Assembly (NCBI GenBank): GCA_946811695.1
Contig: OX328132.1
Span: forward strand, 123,344,406-123,408,405
Length of the DNA: 64,000 nucleotides
Source of the DNA: Gonocerus acuteangulatus
Taxonomy: Eukaryota > Arthropoda > Insecta > Hemiptera > Coreidae
Reading direction: 5' to 3'
The notes beneath the pieces are model-generated. The model was given only the letters and a program-made list of their open reading frames with translations. It was not told the DNA's origin and searched no databases. A program made the translations under genes and the position numbers. Of the stretch, positions 63,801-64,000 are shown one piece after another. How positions within the stretch are numbered: the first letter of the stretch is position 1; every line of letters begins with the position of its first letter.

Positions 63801-63834
63801 TTTTTGAGTTCATATGCTTGTAAGTACTCGTTTT

Positions 63835-63968
63835 AGCGCGGTTCCTCCCTCCCCCATAGGGAGGAACCCCGCTTATAAGGTTGATACAATGAAACAATCC
63901 GGAAGTGCCGACAAGAAAAGTTCGCGTTTCAGAACCCCTAGAGACCGAAAATAACGGTGGTCCAAATT

Positions 63969-64000
<32 letters not shown>
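63835..64000 (-). mobile_element. HINE-like element, start only
   Basis: Hairpin end AGCGCGGTTCCTCCCTCC after a T-run, running to the (TA)n tract at the end of the window. Truncated by the window. Confidence 0.8.

Overview
This is an AT-rich, repeat-laden animal nuclear window with one host gene. The organism is almost certainly an arthropod, probably an insect or close relative. The host gene is a complete 15-exon VCP/p97/TER94 ATPase on the minus strand (24744-55174). Its spliced reading frame comes to 803 codons plus stop, and it carries insect-like details such as RYAM before KSSPSALRE and a DDDLYS C-terminus. Introns reach about 7 kb and are packed with transposons, as expected of a large arthropod genome.

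Layout. 1-3086: minisatellite, a transposon fragment, a perfect 150-bp tandem duplication, and otherwise empty DNA. 3087-9950: a compact mobile or viral-like unit. It has a Cys-rich gene on the minus strand, a divergent TATA-box promoter region, a small three-exon gene, and a family B DNA polymerase with an N-terminal zinc finger and an embedded HNH/endonuclease VII-like motif (Polinton/Maverick/adintovirus-like). A 1.84-kb non-autonomous transposon splits the polymerase gene. 9951-24743: satellites, a series of large fold-back repeats, a tRNA-derived SINE and a decayed I-clade LINE inside another transposon copy. 24744-55174: TER94, with introns holding SINEs, TTAA-flanked (piggyBac-type) elements, a pogo-type transposase remnant, a possible hAT fragment, fold-backs and a tandem array. 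56305-64000: a nest of the same non-autonomous family, one copy of which holds a young Ty3/Gypsy element with apparently identical LTRs and intact gag and pol.

The dominant repeat family has one end reading GTCCGACTCGC. Its other end is a hairpin finishing in GGAACCGCGCT, with an inverted TTAGCGCGGTTCC motif near both ends, a (TA)n tract near the hairpin end, and insertion into A/T runs. This layout resembles Helentron-derived HINE/DINE-1 elements. Some copies also carry a segment with a minimal hammerhead-ribozyme motif of the kind known from Penelope-like elements.

The genes do not form a pathway. TER94 is a housekeeping ATPase (ER-associated degradation, ubiquitin segregase); everything else that codes is selfish DNA. 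The most unusual parts are the polymerase unit with its small companion genes, the hammerhead-like motifs, the gag/pol pair separated by one in-frame UGA, and a 1.4-kb inverted pair of transposons in TER94 intron 1 that could make long double-stranded RNA in the pre-mRNA.
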